Under the pieces are notes generated by a model. It was not told the origin of the DNA and searched no databases. It was given only the letters and a program-made list of their open reading frames with translations. From JBDGYW01 sp964518955 (GTDB taxonomy: Bacteria; Gemmatimonadota; Gemmatimonadetes; Gemmatimonadales; GWC2-71-9), in NCBI GenBank assembly GCA_964518955.1, contig CAZFHS010000029.1, positions 17,311 through 81,310 of the forward strand: 64,000 nucleotides of DNA. Direction: 5' to 3'. Positions 24,998-33,819 of this stretch are shown here, piece after piece (the stretch's first letter is position 1; each line of letters opens with the position of its first letter). The translations under genes and the position numbers were made by a program.

Positions 24998-26648
24998 CGG
25001 TGTCGCCTCCGTTGTCTTCGGCTTCGCCACCGTCAGCCCACGCTGGGATCTCCTCCAGTCGCAGGTTCTCGGTGCGTTTCTTCTCGCCCTTGAAGGTCAT
25101 CGCATTCGCGACCATTTCGCTGATACCTGTCACCTGAACTCCGGGGGCCCAGTAGTCGCAGACTGTGATCAGCGTTGCCCTGTCGATAGCACACATAGCC
25201 GCAAGGAAATTGACTCCGTGTTTCTCCTGCACGTATCTGACAGCGTTGCCTCTCGGTAGTCCGCCACGCAGCCGCATCTCCATGTTCTCATCGGTTCCCA
25301 GCCCCGCACCACCTCCACAACAGAAGGTCTGCTCGCGGATCGTGTTCTCCGGCATCTCGAAGTAGTTGTTGCACACGTTCTTGATCACGAAGCGTGGTTC
25401 TTCGAAGATTCCCATGGCTCGGGCCGGGTTGCAGGAATCGTGAAGTGTCACGCGGATATGGTCGTTTCTCGCCGGATCAATGTTGAGCTTCTTGTGTCTG
25501 ATCAAGTCAGCCACGAACTCCATGAGGTGAATCATTTTCGTGGAGCGCGCGTTCTCGAATACGGTGCCCGTGATCGGTGACTTCGGTACCTCGAGGAAAT
25601 CGGCCGGGCCATTCATCGTGTCCATGTACTGATTGATCACCCGCCACATATGACCGCACTCGCCACCCAGGATCCACTTGACGCCCAGGCGCTTGGCCTC
25701 AGCGTAGATCTTGTTGTTGAGGCGTTTCATCATCTCGTGCGATGTGAACAACCCGAAGTTGCCGCCGTCCGAAGCGTATGTGCTCCACGTGTAATCGATC
25801 CCCAGCTCGTGGAACAACAGCATATATGCCATGCACGTGTAGATACCGGGTGCAGCCACGAAGTCACCCGAAGGGGTAACGAACAGAATCTCGGCGCCCT
25901 TCTTGTTGACCGGGATGTCAACCTTGATGCCGGTTGTTTCTTCTATGTCGTCCGCCATGAACTCCAGTGTGTCCATCAGACCGTGCGGCTGAATCGCGAG
26001 GTGATTGCCAAACTTGAAGCAGTTGGCTACCGGTTCCAGGACCCAGTTGACATAGAGTCCCAACAGGCCGAGCAGTTCCCGTCCAATCATCGTTACTTCG
26101 GCTGTGTCGATGCCGTAGGGGCAGAACACGGAACAGCGCCGGCACTCAGTGCACTGGAAGAAGTAGTAGAACCACTCCTTGATGACATCTACCGTCAGCT
26201 CACGACCGCCGGCTAGCTTGCCGAAGACTTTTCCAAGCGCGGTGAAATCTTTCCGGTATATGGACCGAATCAACTCCGCCCGGAGAACCGGCATGTTCTT
26301 CGGATCACCACTGCCGATGAAGAAATGGCACTTGTCTGCGCACGCACCGCAACGAATACACGTATCCATGAAGATCTTGAAAGAGCGGTACTTGGTCAGG
26401 CGTTCGGCCATCCCTTCGAGGACGATCCTTTTCCAATCTTCCTGAAGGTGCCAATCGGCATCGGTGACCGCCCAATCCCTCGGATTCGGCAGGTCCACGA
26501 CCTTTAGGTTCTTTGCCTTACCCGGATATATGAATGAGCCCCGCCTGAAGTCCACAGGCGTTTCCGTCCACGGTGTCGGTGGAGGCGCGGTATTGATGTT
26601 CAGCAGGTCTTCCTGCTTGTAATAATCAGGTTCGTCTGGCGTCGACAT
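24990..26648 (-). CDS. dsrK: DsrK, HdrD-like catalytic subunit
   Basis: 552 residues. Two ferredoxin motifs (CIRCGACADKC and CTECRRCSVFCP) lie in the middle. A C-terminal CCG-type domain contains LHDSCNPA and FCCGGGAGL, typical of heterodisulfide-reductase HdrD and DsrK. It would bind a special [4Fe-4S] cluster and is thought to reduce the DsrC trisulfide in the cytoplasm. It follows dsrM by two bases. Confidence 0.95.
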   Translation of the reverse strand: MSTPDEPDYYKQEDLLNINTAPPPTPWTETPVDFRRGSFIYPGKAKNLKVVDLPNPRDWAVTDADWHLQEDWKRIVLEGMAERLTKYRSFKIFMDTCIRCGACADKCHFFIGSGDPKNMPVLRAELIRSIYRKDFTALGKVFGKLAGGRELTVDVIKEWFYYFFQCTECRRCSVFCPYGIDTAEVTMIGRELLGLLGLYVNWVLEPVANCFKFGNHLAIQPHGLMDTLEFMADDIEETTGIKVDIPVNKKGAEILFVTPSGDFVAAPGIYTCMAYMLLFHELGIDYTWSTYASDGGNFGLFTSHEMMKRLNNKIYAEAKRLGVKWILGGECGHMWRVINQYMDTMNGPADFLEVPKSPITGTVFENARSTKMIHLMEFVADLIRHKKLNIDPARNDHIRVTLHDSCNPARAMGIFEEPRFVIKNVCNNYFEMPENTIREQTFCCGGGAGLGTDENMEMRLRGGLPRGNAVRYVQEKHGVNFLAAMCAIDRATLITVCDYWAPGVQVTGISEMVANAMTFKGEKKRTENLRLEEIPAWADGGEAEDNGGDTDE

Positions 26649-26650
26649 CG

Positions 26651-27640
26651 CTATTCCCTCTCGACCGGTATCCCGGCCCCCTTCATCTTGTCCCTGAGTT
26701 CATCTTCATATTCGTCGTACGGATGCAACTTGACTGGGTAATCCCAGGGGTTGATATGCCTCACCGCTCGGTTGTTGTTCGCCATATTCCTGGTTGGGCT
26801 CAGGAATACGCCTGCCATGTGCATCAACTTACCAAACGGGATGTACGCGATCAGCACGCAAACTAAGAACAAATGTCCGTAGAAAATCGGGCTGATCGTA
26901 TCGGGCACAGTCGGCGAGAAATGAGTCAGACCCAAGAACATTTCCTTGATCGCCGGAATATCGGTCTTGGTCAGATGTCTGAGTGAGAAACCGCTCAAGC
27001 CAATACCCAACAACAGGAATAGCGGTACGTAGTCTCCCACGAGCGATATGTATCGCAGCTGTGGGTTGGCCAGTCTTCTGTAGAGAAGGTATGCCAGCCC
27101 CACAATGAAGATCACCGTCGTGGCAAAGAACACAGGCAGCCCTACCTGAAGAAAACCGTCGGCCACCTCGACGAAAGTCACAAAGCCCGGCACCGGACTG
27201 ACCATCAGCCTCAGGTGTCGCACGAGAATGAAGAGAAGTGACCAGTGCATCGCCATGGCCGCCAACCACAAAGACAGGTCGGTGCCATATACGAGTCGGC
27301 CTTCATCGATCAATTTCGACTTCGTGTTCCTCAGTAGCGACCGGAACAGGAGGATCTCCATCGCCATCCTGCCGGACGTGGTTAGAAAGTTGTGTGGATT
27401 ATCCAGCTTGTCGTGCTTGATCCAGGGCAAGGTCTTCTGCTGCCCGCAGGTTGTCGGGATACGGAATGGAACAGGAACTTTTGCCCAACCCAGCACTCGG
27501 TACACCAGACCACCGAGAAACAGCGCTATCGCTATGTAAGGCAGGATTACACCGAATATCCATCCCAATCCCGGCACAGCGCCGAGCAAGCCCAGCAAGA
27601 ACAGGCCACCCACGAATGCCAGGGAAACCACTACGTTCAT
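26651..27640 (-). CDS. dsrM: DsrM, NarI-like cytochrome b subunit
   Basis: 329 residues with roughly six membrane segments and histidines suited to b-haem binding (AMHWSLLFILVRHLR; FSLRHLTK; GHLFLVCVLIAYIPFGKLMHMAG). With DsrK it resembles the HdrDE pair and exchanges electrons between menaquinone and the cytoplasmic DsrK site. The RsbRD_N protein gene lies 22 bases upstream. Confidence 0.95.
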   Translation of the reverse strand: MNVVVSLAFVGGLFLLGLLGAVPGLGWIFGVILPYIAIALFLGGLVYRVLGWAKVPVPFRIPTTCGQQKTLPWIKHDKLDNPHNFLTTSGRMAMEILLFRSLLRNTKSKLIDEGRLVYGTDLSLWLAAMAMHWSLLFILVRHLRLMVSPVPGFVTFVEVADGFLQVGLPVFFATTVIFIVGLAYLLYRRLANPQLRYISLVGDYVPLFLLLGIGLSGFSLRHLTKTDIPAIKEMFLGLTHFSPTVPDTISPIFYGHLFLVCVLIAYIPFGKLMHMAGVFLSPTRNMANNNRAVRHINPWDYPVKLHPYDEYEDELRDKMKGAGIPVERE

Positions 27641-27662
27641 CGGAGATCCTCTCGTCGTACGT

Positions 27663-28214
27663 TCACGCTCTCGGACTCTCGTTATCCAAATCGGCCTCGA
27701 CCAACTCCGGGCCGCCTTCGCGTTTGTTCAACTTTTCGACGATCCAAGACACGCTTCGTTTCAACTCGTTCGAGCGTATCTCGAACACTTGCTCGCGGCA
27801 TTCCACATAGACATCGAACGCGGCAAGAGCGACTTCGTCGATATTGCGTTCAAACATCCGAAACTCTGCCGAGATGTCTTCATGATCCAGAACTGCCGCT
27901 GCCTCTTCTCGAACTATGGTCTTCAGCTTGAAGATGAAATCCAACGCAGCAGACGGTTCACACTGCTGTACTGCTCGAATCTTGACGATCTCAGCTAGGT
28001 GTCGGCGGATCTTCTCGGCACCCTGACATTCCAGGATGCCCTCGAAGATCGCCAACGTTCCTTCTCGCAGGCTGTGCCCCACTGGATTGGCAAATTGATT
28101 CTTCTGTTTGCCAAATGCAGCCGAGGCATCTCGGGCGTAAAGAGAAAGCGCTTCGTCGAGCCACCGCCCAACGATCTGCTCCTTCTTTTGTTCGAGTGTC
28201 TCTCTAAGGGCCAA
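27663..28214 (-). CDS. RsbRD_N-domain protein in the dsr operon
   Basis: 183 residues, helical (MALRETLEQKKEQIVGRWLDEALSLYARD...), matching the RsbRD N-terminal domain (PF14361). Similar proteins sit next to dsrM in several sulfate reducers, but their role is not established. It lies between dsrC and dsrM on the same strand. The C-terminus is charged and lacks a STAS or kinase domain. A sensory or adaptor role on the DsrMKJOP complex is an inference from position. The shorter protein at 11304-11732 appears related. Confidence 0.82.
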   Translation of the reverse strand: MALRETLEQKKEQIVGRWLDEALSLYARDASAAFGKQKNQFANPVGHSLREGTLAIFEGILECQGAEKIRRHLAEIVKIRAVQQCEPSAALDFIFKLKTIVREEAAAVLDHEDISAEFRMFERNIDEVALAAFDVYVECREQVFEIRSNELKRSVSWIVEKLNKREGGPELVEADLDNESPRA

Positions 28215-28261
28215 CGGTCAGCTCCACCGGAGACACAGTCTGCTCTTCTGCAACTCTCGAA

Positions 28262-28579
28262 TTAGACGCAGCCAGTAGGCTTCGGAAGCCCGGCGACCTT
28301 GCAGGCGCCCTTCGCGGGGCCGCTTGGGAACAGGTCGTAGATCTCCTTGAGCTTGAAACCGGTCGCTTTGCACAACTTGCGGATCATAGGAGCCATGTTG
28401 AACTCGAGGTAATATTCTCTCAAGTAGTTCACGAGCTTCCAGTGATCATCGGTCAACTCATCGACGCCTTCGGTCTTGGCCAACGAAGCGGCAACGGCCT
28501 CATCCCACTGATCCGGATCCTGGATGAACCCGTCCTCGTCGATCTCCAGCATTTTGCCACCAAGTTCAACCTCTGCCAT
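28262..28579 (-). CDS. dsrC: DsrC, sulfur-carrier substrate of DsrAB and DsrMK
   Basis: 105 residues. The flexible C-terminus carries both functional cysteines, Cys93 (GACKVAG) and the penultimate Cys104 (PTGCV), spaced 11 apart as in true DsrC. These bind the sulfur of sulfite as a trisulfide during DsrAB turnover. The GFIQDPDQWDE motif near the N-terminus is also typical. It lies 47 bases upstream of the RsbRD_N gene, with a palindromic Rex-like site about 55 bases upstream of its start. Confidence 0.96.
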   Translation of the reverse strand: MAEVELGGKMLEIDEDGFIQDPDQWDEAVAASLAKTEGVDELTDDHWKLVNYLREYYLEFNMAPMIRKLCKATGFKLKEIYDLFPSGPAKGACKVAGLPKPTGCV

Positions 28580-28633
28580 CAGTCTCCTCCATTTTCATTT
28601 TCGGCTCTGCGCGCAGCAGCGCGCACCGCCTCT

Positions 28634-28651
28634 TTGTGTACAGTCACACAA
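28634..28651. promoter_or_regulatory. TTGTG-N8-CACAA palindrome upstream of dsrC
   Basis: TTGTGTACAGTCACACAA has perfectly matching ends and the spacing of the general Rex operator (TTGTGA-N6-TCACAA), although the inner A/T pair is swapped. It is 55 bases before the dsrC start and overlaps the end of the OsmC gene. Confidence 0.4.
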
Positions 28652-29039
28652 CAAACTCGATGTCAACGCATGGCGGGCTCCTCAGTGTCTCATGCACTGG
28701 ACACAGCTCTGCCACACGCCGTATGACGTCCATCTTCTCTTCAGGAAACCCATTCGGTAACTCGACATCGATTGCAAAACCACCGATGCGTTTGGGGTTG
28801 TCCGTCAACTCCAATGTCACCGAAACCGCTACGTCTCCATCGGTGTATCCATGCGAGTCACAGTAGCCTTGCACCATCATCGCAACGCATGCACCAAGGG
28901 AGCCGGCAAGCATTTCAGCCGGAGCAATTCCTGCATCCCGGCCCCCGTCCTGCTCGGACATGTCGCTCAGCACTTCATGCCCGCGAACCTTCACATGGAA
29001 CTGTCGATCTTCCTTCCGATCGACGGTGATCAGGTCCAA
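28644..29039 (-). CDS. OsmC/Ohr-type peroxiredoxin-like protein
   Basis: 131 residues. The OsmC fold is visible (AEMLAGSLGACVAMMVQGYCDSHGY with the first cysteine; CPVHETLRSPPCVDIEF near the C-terminus). These proteins reduce organic peroxides, or in some subgroups act on other thiols, in the cytoplasm. The apparent start is a TTG just after the sat stop; no ATG is available nearby. Its place between sat and dsrC suggests co-expression with sulfate respiration, perhaps for oxidative protection or sulfur handling. Confidence 0.85.
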   Translation of the reverse strand: MDLITVDRKEDRQFHVKVRGHEVLSDMSEQDGGRDAGIAPAEMLAGSLGACVAMMVQGYCDSHGYTDGDVAVSVTLELTDNPKRIGGFAIDVELPNGFPEEKMDVIRRVAELCPVHETLRSPPCVDIEFVV

Positions 29040-29040
29040 A

Positions 29041-30240
29041 TCAGCCGTCCAACGACTGGTAGTATCCCATCAAGATCTTCGCCACTTCAGGCCGTGCGAA
29101 CTCGGGAGGAAGATCCTCACCCTTACCGAGCATCTCGCGAACCTTGGTGCCTGACAGGAACACGAAGTCTTCCTTCTTGTGGCCTTCCGGGGCCTCGCGC
29201 ATCATGATCACGTCGCCTACGACGTGGGAATACGCCGTGTGGTCGGCCGCAAAGATCTGCAGTTCGAGCGAGCCTTCAGGCACTTCGTCGAAGATCGTCT
29301 GCGCATCGAACGGGCCGTAGTAATCTCCGACGCCGGCATGGTCACGACCAACGATCAGGTGCGAAGCACCCATGTTCTGGCGGAAGACGGCGTGTAGCAC
29401 GGCCTCACGCGGACCCGCGTAGAGCATGTCAAAGCCGTATCCCGTGATCTCGGCGGTATTCGGCTCAAAGTAGAGCTCGACCATCTTGCGGATCGCTGCA
29501 TCACGAACGTCTGCGGGTATGTCACCCTTCTTGAGCTTACCGAGCAGCATGTGAATCACTGCACCGTCGGCGCCCACCCGCTCCATCGCGATCTTGACCA
29601 GCGCTTCGTGCGCACGGTGCATCGGATTACGAGTCTGGAACGCAACGACCTTCGACCAGCCATCCTCTTCCAGCTTGTTGCGGATTTCCACAGCCGTACG
29701 GAAGGTTTCCGGGAAATCAGCGGCAAAATAGGAGTAGCTCAGCACCTGGATTGGGCCGGCAATGAACGTTTTGCCTACGGACATCCAGTTTTTCACTCCC
29801 GGATGCTCGGTGTCTGTCGTCGCAAAGATCTTCTCAGACATCATCTTCATCTGATCGTCTGTCGCCTCATCGATGGACTCGACGTCCTGAATGGCGATTA
29901 CCGGATTTCCGTCGACGTTCGGATCGAGCAATGCGATACGCTTGGCGTCGCCGATAGCGGAAGCGTCTTCAACGACGTTCACGATCGGTACAGGCCAAAA
30001 CAGACCGTCTGTGGTCTTCATGCCCTCTGCAACGGACAGGGAGTCCGCGAGATTCATATAACCTTTGAGCGGGTTGAAATAACCCGATCCCATCATCACC
30101 GCGTTCGCGGCCGCCTGCGAGCAGACGAGCAGCTTCGGCAGTCCCTCGGCTTCTTTCAGCAACTCAGCACGCTTCGCGTCGTCCGCCACGTACAGCGGGT
30201 TCAAAGTATCCGAACCATGCGGTTTGACTAGCTGGCCCAT
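29041..30240 (-). CDS. sat: Sulfate adenylyltransferase (ATP sulfurylase)
   Basis: 399 residues, the homo-oligomeric type. Catalytic motifs are present: QTRNPMHRAHE near residue 203, VGRDHAGVGDYYG near 299 and FLSGTKVREML near 364. It activates sulfate to adenosine phosphosulfate for AprBA. It is transcribed after qmoC with a hairpin in the 61-base gap, and it is separated from apr by the qmo operon. The ribosome-binding site (GGAAGGATGGGTCC) lies before the ATG at 30240. Confidence 0.97.
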   Translation of the reverse strand: MGQLVKPHGSDTLNPLYVADDAKRAELLKEAEGLPKLLVCSQAAANAVMMGSGYFNPLKGYMNLADSLSVAEGMKTTDGLFWPVPIVNVVEDASAIGDAKRIALLDPNVDGNPVIAIQDVESIDEATDDQMKMMSEKIFATTDTEHPGVKNWMSVGKTFIAGPIQVLSYSYFAADFPETFRTAVEIRNKLEEDGWSKVVAFQTRNPMHRAHEALVKIAMERVGADGAVIHMLLGKLKKGDIPADVRDAAIRKMVELYFEPNTAEITGYGFDMLYAGPREAVLHAVFRQNMGASHLIVGRDHAGVGDYYGPFDAQTIFDEVPEGSLELQIFAADHTAYSHVVGDVIMMREAPEGHKKEDFVFLSGTKVREMLGKGEDLPPEFARPEVAKILMGYYQSLDG

Positions 30241-30274
30241 GGACCCATCCTTCCTTTCGTTCGTTGTTATTCAG

Positions 30275-30300
30275 TGGAGGAAGAAGCTGCCGTTCCTCCA
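30275..30300. terminator. Hairpin between qmoC and sat
   Basis: TGGAGGAA-N10-TTCCTCCA, an 8-bp stem just after the qmoC stop. No T tract follows, so partial termination or mRNA processing is more likely than a full stop. Confidence 0.45.
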
Positions 30301-30301
30301 G

Positions 30302-31528
30302 TTACTTCCCCATTTGCGCCGATGCACTCACCGGCACCAAACTCTTAGAGTCACTCACATTTCGTCCGGTGTGCTCTGCATATAGCATTGCGACAGTTCT
30401 GTAGACGATATGTGCAAACTTCGAATAGGGCAGATACACCAATAGCGCCACGACACCAACGAGGTGGATGAAGTAGACCGTATACGCTGTCGTGGTCAGA
30501 ACAGCGACTTCCGCCGGTTCACCCACGAACCTGAGAATCTCTGTAAACACACCCGAAACACCCACGAATAGCAGCAGCCACACGAATGTCCAATCGAACG
30601 TGGTGCTGAGGGGAGCGTCATCACCGCCGCGGGCACGGTCGCCGATTGCCTTTACGGAGCCGTAGATGAGCAGAACCGCACCGATATTCGCGAGAAGCTT
30701 CATCGGATGCAACAGGTCAAACGGGTACATCGAATCGATGCCCAGCAAGGGATTTACGTAAAGGTCCAGCACCGCCCACACAGTTACGATGAAGAGGGCC
30801 GTAAACCCGTAGAACGCGGTGAGGTGAGCAACCCGCCGCGATGCCTGGCTGGTACATTTACCGAACTTGTCGTGAATCAGAATCGACTTCACCACGTTGA
30901 AAAAACTGGGCACAATGCCGAGCACGGGAGACTGCGCACCGGATGATTCGTCGTGCGCCTTCATCGCATTCCAAAATCGGAACGCACCGAGAAGAACGAC
31001 CAGTGTCGCAAGCCCGGTAAGCGTAGAGAAATAGCCGATCAGCAACCAATGGGGGAAAAAGTCGGCGTAGAACTCATGGTGCGGTTCGCCAAACGGCAAC
31101 GCTGTTTCTAGAGGTCCTCTGATGATGAGGGCAAACCCGACGAGGAACGCCGCGATGAACAACATCAACGGTAATGTCTTCATCTGGTTCATCCATACCG
31201 CGAGGAACTTGGGTGTTGCATAGTGTCTGACGGCCTGATGTCTGACCGCCGCCAACAGATCGCCCGGGCGTGCTCCACGGAGGCACTTCGTCGAACAATC
31301 GTTACACTGATGGCAGAGCCAAACGTCGGGATCGGCGACGAGCTTGTCCTTCAGCCCCCACTGAGCCCAGAGCATTTCCTTGCGTGGGAACGGGGTGCGC
31401 CCTGTCGACAGCTCGCATACAACCGAGCAAGTTGCGCACTGGACGCACTTCTTCACGTCCGCGCCACCCTCGGCAAGGACATTCCTCAGGAATTCCCGGT
31501 CCGGATTCAGGACTATTGCTTCTGCCAT
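30302..31528 (-). CDS. qmoC: QmoC, quinone-interacting membrane subunit
   Basis: 408 residues. The N-terminal part has two ferredoxin-like motifs (CVQCATCSVVCELS and CHQCNDCSTKC), resembling HdrC. The C-terminal half has about six membrane segments resembling HdrE/NarI. It links the menaquinone pool to QmoA/B, which supply electrons to ApsR. It is the last gene of qmoABC. Confidence 0.95.
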   Translation of the reverse strand: MAEAIVLNPDREFLRNVLAEGGADVKKCVQCATCSVVCELSTGRTPFPRKEMLWAQWGLKDKLVADPDVWLCHQCNDCSTKCLRGARPGDLLAAVRHQAVRHYATPKFLAVWMNQMKTLPLMLFIAAFLVGFALIIRGPLETALPFGEPHHEFYADFFPHWLLIGYFSTLTGLATLVVLLGAFRFWNAMKAHDESSGAQSPVLGIVPSFFNVVKSILIHDKFGKCTSQASRRVAHLTAFYGFTALFIVTVWAVLDLYVNPLLGIDSMYPFDLLHPMKLLANIGAVLLIYGSVKAIGDRARGGDDAPLSTTFDWTFVWLLLFVGVSGVFTEILRFVGEPAEVAVLTTTAYTVYFIHLVGVVALLVYLPYSKFAHIVYRTVAMLYAEHTGRNVSDSKSLVPVSASAQMGK

Positions 31529-31562
31529 TTAGGGCATCCTCCCATAAACCCCGATAGCCTAA

Positions 31563-33815
31563 TTACATCTTGAACGGGTTGAGGCCGATTTCCTCTATCT
31601 CTTCAGCAAACTCGTTGACAATCCCAGCCAGCTTCTCGAATTCATCTATGCCAAGTTGCTCGAGTCGCACCCGTTCTTCTTCCAGTGCTAGCTGCTGCAG
31701 TTTCTCCTGAACATTCTTGCCTCGTGTGTCCATCAGCTCACTTCCACGAATGTAGTGGCACTGATAGTCATCGCCCGACTTACACCCGATCAACAGCACA
31801 CCGTCGTAGCCCTGCGACATGGCGTCTGCGATCCAGACGATGTTCACCGAGCCCAGGCAGCGAACCGGTATGAACCGGATGAATGCACTGTGCTGGAGGC
31901 GATTGAGCCCTGCTACATCAAGCGCCGGGTAGGCATCATTCTCGCAAATCAAGCCCAACAATCGTGGCTTTTCTTCAAACTCATCGGGAATCTCAACCGA
32001 TTTGATCATCGACGAGATGATATCCACAGAGTAGTTCTTGAAAGAGATGATCCGTTCAGGACATGCACCCATGCAGATGCCACATCTGCGGCATCTGGTC
32101 AGATTGACCTCCGGCGTACCCTTATCATCTTCGTTGAGCGTCCCGAAGGGGCACTCCTCAGTGCACCGCTTGCAGCTCGTGCAACGCTGCAGCGCGAAGT
32201 CGGGATAAGACTGATCTTCCCAACGCGGATGCATTGCCATGCCGCGCGTGGCGAGCTCGACACATTGGATCGCCTTCAGTGCCGCACCAGCACCGTCTTC
32301 TTTGCTCCCCTCGGTATCGTTGGGCGCGCGCGTGCAACCAGCCGCGTAAATACCGGTCCGACGCGTTTCATACGGGAAACATATGAAGTGCGAGTCGGGG
32401 AAGTCGTACTTGAGCATCGGCAGATCGGGACCTTGCCGATAGGTGAGGTTCAATATCTCGCTACCCTCGTGCTCCTTCAGCTCTTCGTACGTCGTTTTCG
32501 CCATTTCCAGCTGAGCGCCGGCTTCGTCTTTGGCGATGAGCTTCTTGGCATCCTCGACCTGGCGTATCGCCTCACCGTCGGCGGCGTTTGGCACCATTCC
32601 CGTAGCGAGCACGACCAGGTCTGCCTCGAGCTGGACGTTCTCGCCCAGGAGGGAGTTTTCCATGTTGACTACGAGATCGTTGCCACTGCCTTCGGTGACC
32701 GAAACCACTTCACCCTTGGTGAAGAATATTTCCGAGTCTTCCTGGGCTCTGCGATAGAAATCTTCGTGTTGGCCCGGAGACCTGAGGTCTTTGTACAGAA
32801 CAAATGCCTGTGTTTCTGAATCGAGTTCGCGCGCCAGCAGCGCCTGCTTCAAGGAAACGCGGCAACATACGCCCGAGCAGTATGCCAGGTGTTCCTTATC
32901 TCGCGATCCTGCGCATTGGACAAAGGCGATCTTGCGCGCCGGCTTTCCGTCGGATGGGCGAGTGATCTTCCCAGTGGCAGACAACTCTTCCATTTCGACG
33001 TTGGTGATAACGTTTTGGAATCCGTATCCCAGGTGCTCGAGCTTCGAGGCGTCGTAGGGCTTCCATCCCGTTGCCTGGACGATGGCGCCAGCACGGAATT
33101 CGACATTGGACCCGTTCTTCTGCACCGAGACGTCGAACTGACCGGGCTGGCCATCGATCTTCGCGACCGTAGCTCCGGTGTGCACCGTTATTCGTTCGCT
33201 GCCTTCGATTTCTGCTATCGCGGGTTCGAGATCAACTGTTTCGAGTTCCCGGTACGGAGCGCGAGTGGGATACACCTTTGCCCAGTTGCGAACCTGACCG
33301 CCGAGCTGCTCTTCCTTCTCCACCAACACCACATCGTACCCTGCCTTGGCTGATTCCGAAGCCGCGCTCATGCCGGCCGGACCACCACCTACCACCAGGA
33401 TGGTCTTGTCGATTTCGGCCTCGAACGGCTCGGGGAGATGCGATTTCTGCGCCCGAACCACACCCATGCGCATATAATCTTCAGCAAGCATCTGGGTGTC
33501 TTCGTCATTGGGCTCGTGGCTCCACACGACCATCTCGCGCAAATTCACGCGCTCCGTCAGGCATCCTTCAAAGTTGAAGGTGTCGACGTTGAATCGAGGG
33601 GAACAACCGGCGATGACTAGAGTGTTGACGCCGTCCTGTATGTCTTGCTTGATCTGTTCAACGCCGTCATCGCCACACAGGTACTCGTGTGTACGACAGA
33701 GATCCTCATTCATCTCATCGGTGACGACTTTTTCTAGGGCTTCGACATCAACGCACTTGCCGATATCACAACCCTGGCAGATCCAGACTGATACCTTCTT
33801 CTCTGTATTTTCCAC
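31563..33815 (-). CDS. qmoB: QmoB, HdrA-like FAD/Fe-S subunit with MvhD-type C-terminus
   Basis: 750 residues. An N-terminal segment with CQGCDIGKC precedes a HdrA-like FAD domain (ILVVGGGPAGMSAASESAKAG). Two ferredoxin motifs (CTSCKRCTEECP and CRRCGICMGACP) follow. The C-terminal 120 residues match the MvhD/FlpD domain (FIPVRCLGSVNIVWIADAM; LLIGCKSGDDYQCHYIRG). The combination is the standard QmoB arrangement. It begins four bases after qmoA stops and is cytoplasmic. Confidence 0.95.
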   Translation of the reverse strand: MENTEKKVSVWICQGCDIGKCVDVEALEKVVTDEMNEDLCRTHEYLCGDDGVEQIKQDIQDGVNTLVIAGCSPRFNVDTFNFEGCLTERVNLREMVVWSHEPNDEDTQMLAEDYMRMGVVRAQKSHLPEPFEAEIDKTILVVGGGPAGMSAASESAKAGYDVVLVEKEEQLGGQVRNWAKVYPTRAPYRELETVDLEPAIAEIEGSERITVHTGATVAKIDGQPGQFDVSVQKNGSNVEFRAGAIVQATGWKPYDASKLEHLGYGFQNVITNVEMEELSATGKITRPSDGKPARKIAFVQCAGSRDKEHLAYCSGVCCRVSLKQALLARELDSETQAFVLYKDLRSPGQHEDFYRRAQEDSEIFFTKGEVVSVTEGSGNDLVVNMENSLLGENVQLEADLVVLATGMVPNAADGEAIRQVEDAKKLIAKDEAGAQLEMAKTTYEELKEHEGSEILNLTYRQGPDLPMLKYDFPDSHFICFPYETRRTGIYAAGCTRAPNDTEGSKEDGAGAALKAIQCVELATRGMAMHPRWEDQSYPDFALQRCTSCKRCTEECPFGTLNEDDKGTPEVNLTRCRRCGICMGACPERIISFKNYSVDIISSMIKSVEIPDEFEEKPRLLGLICENDAYPALDVAGLNRLQHSAFIRFIPVRCLGSVNIVWIADAMSQGYDGVLLIGCKSGDDYQCHYIRGSELMDTRGKNVQEKLQQLALEEERVRLEQLGIDEFEKLAGIVNEFAEEIEEIGLNPFKM

Positions 33816-33819
33816 TTGT

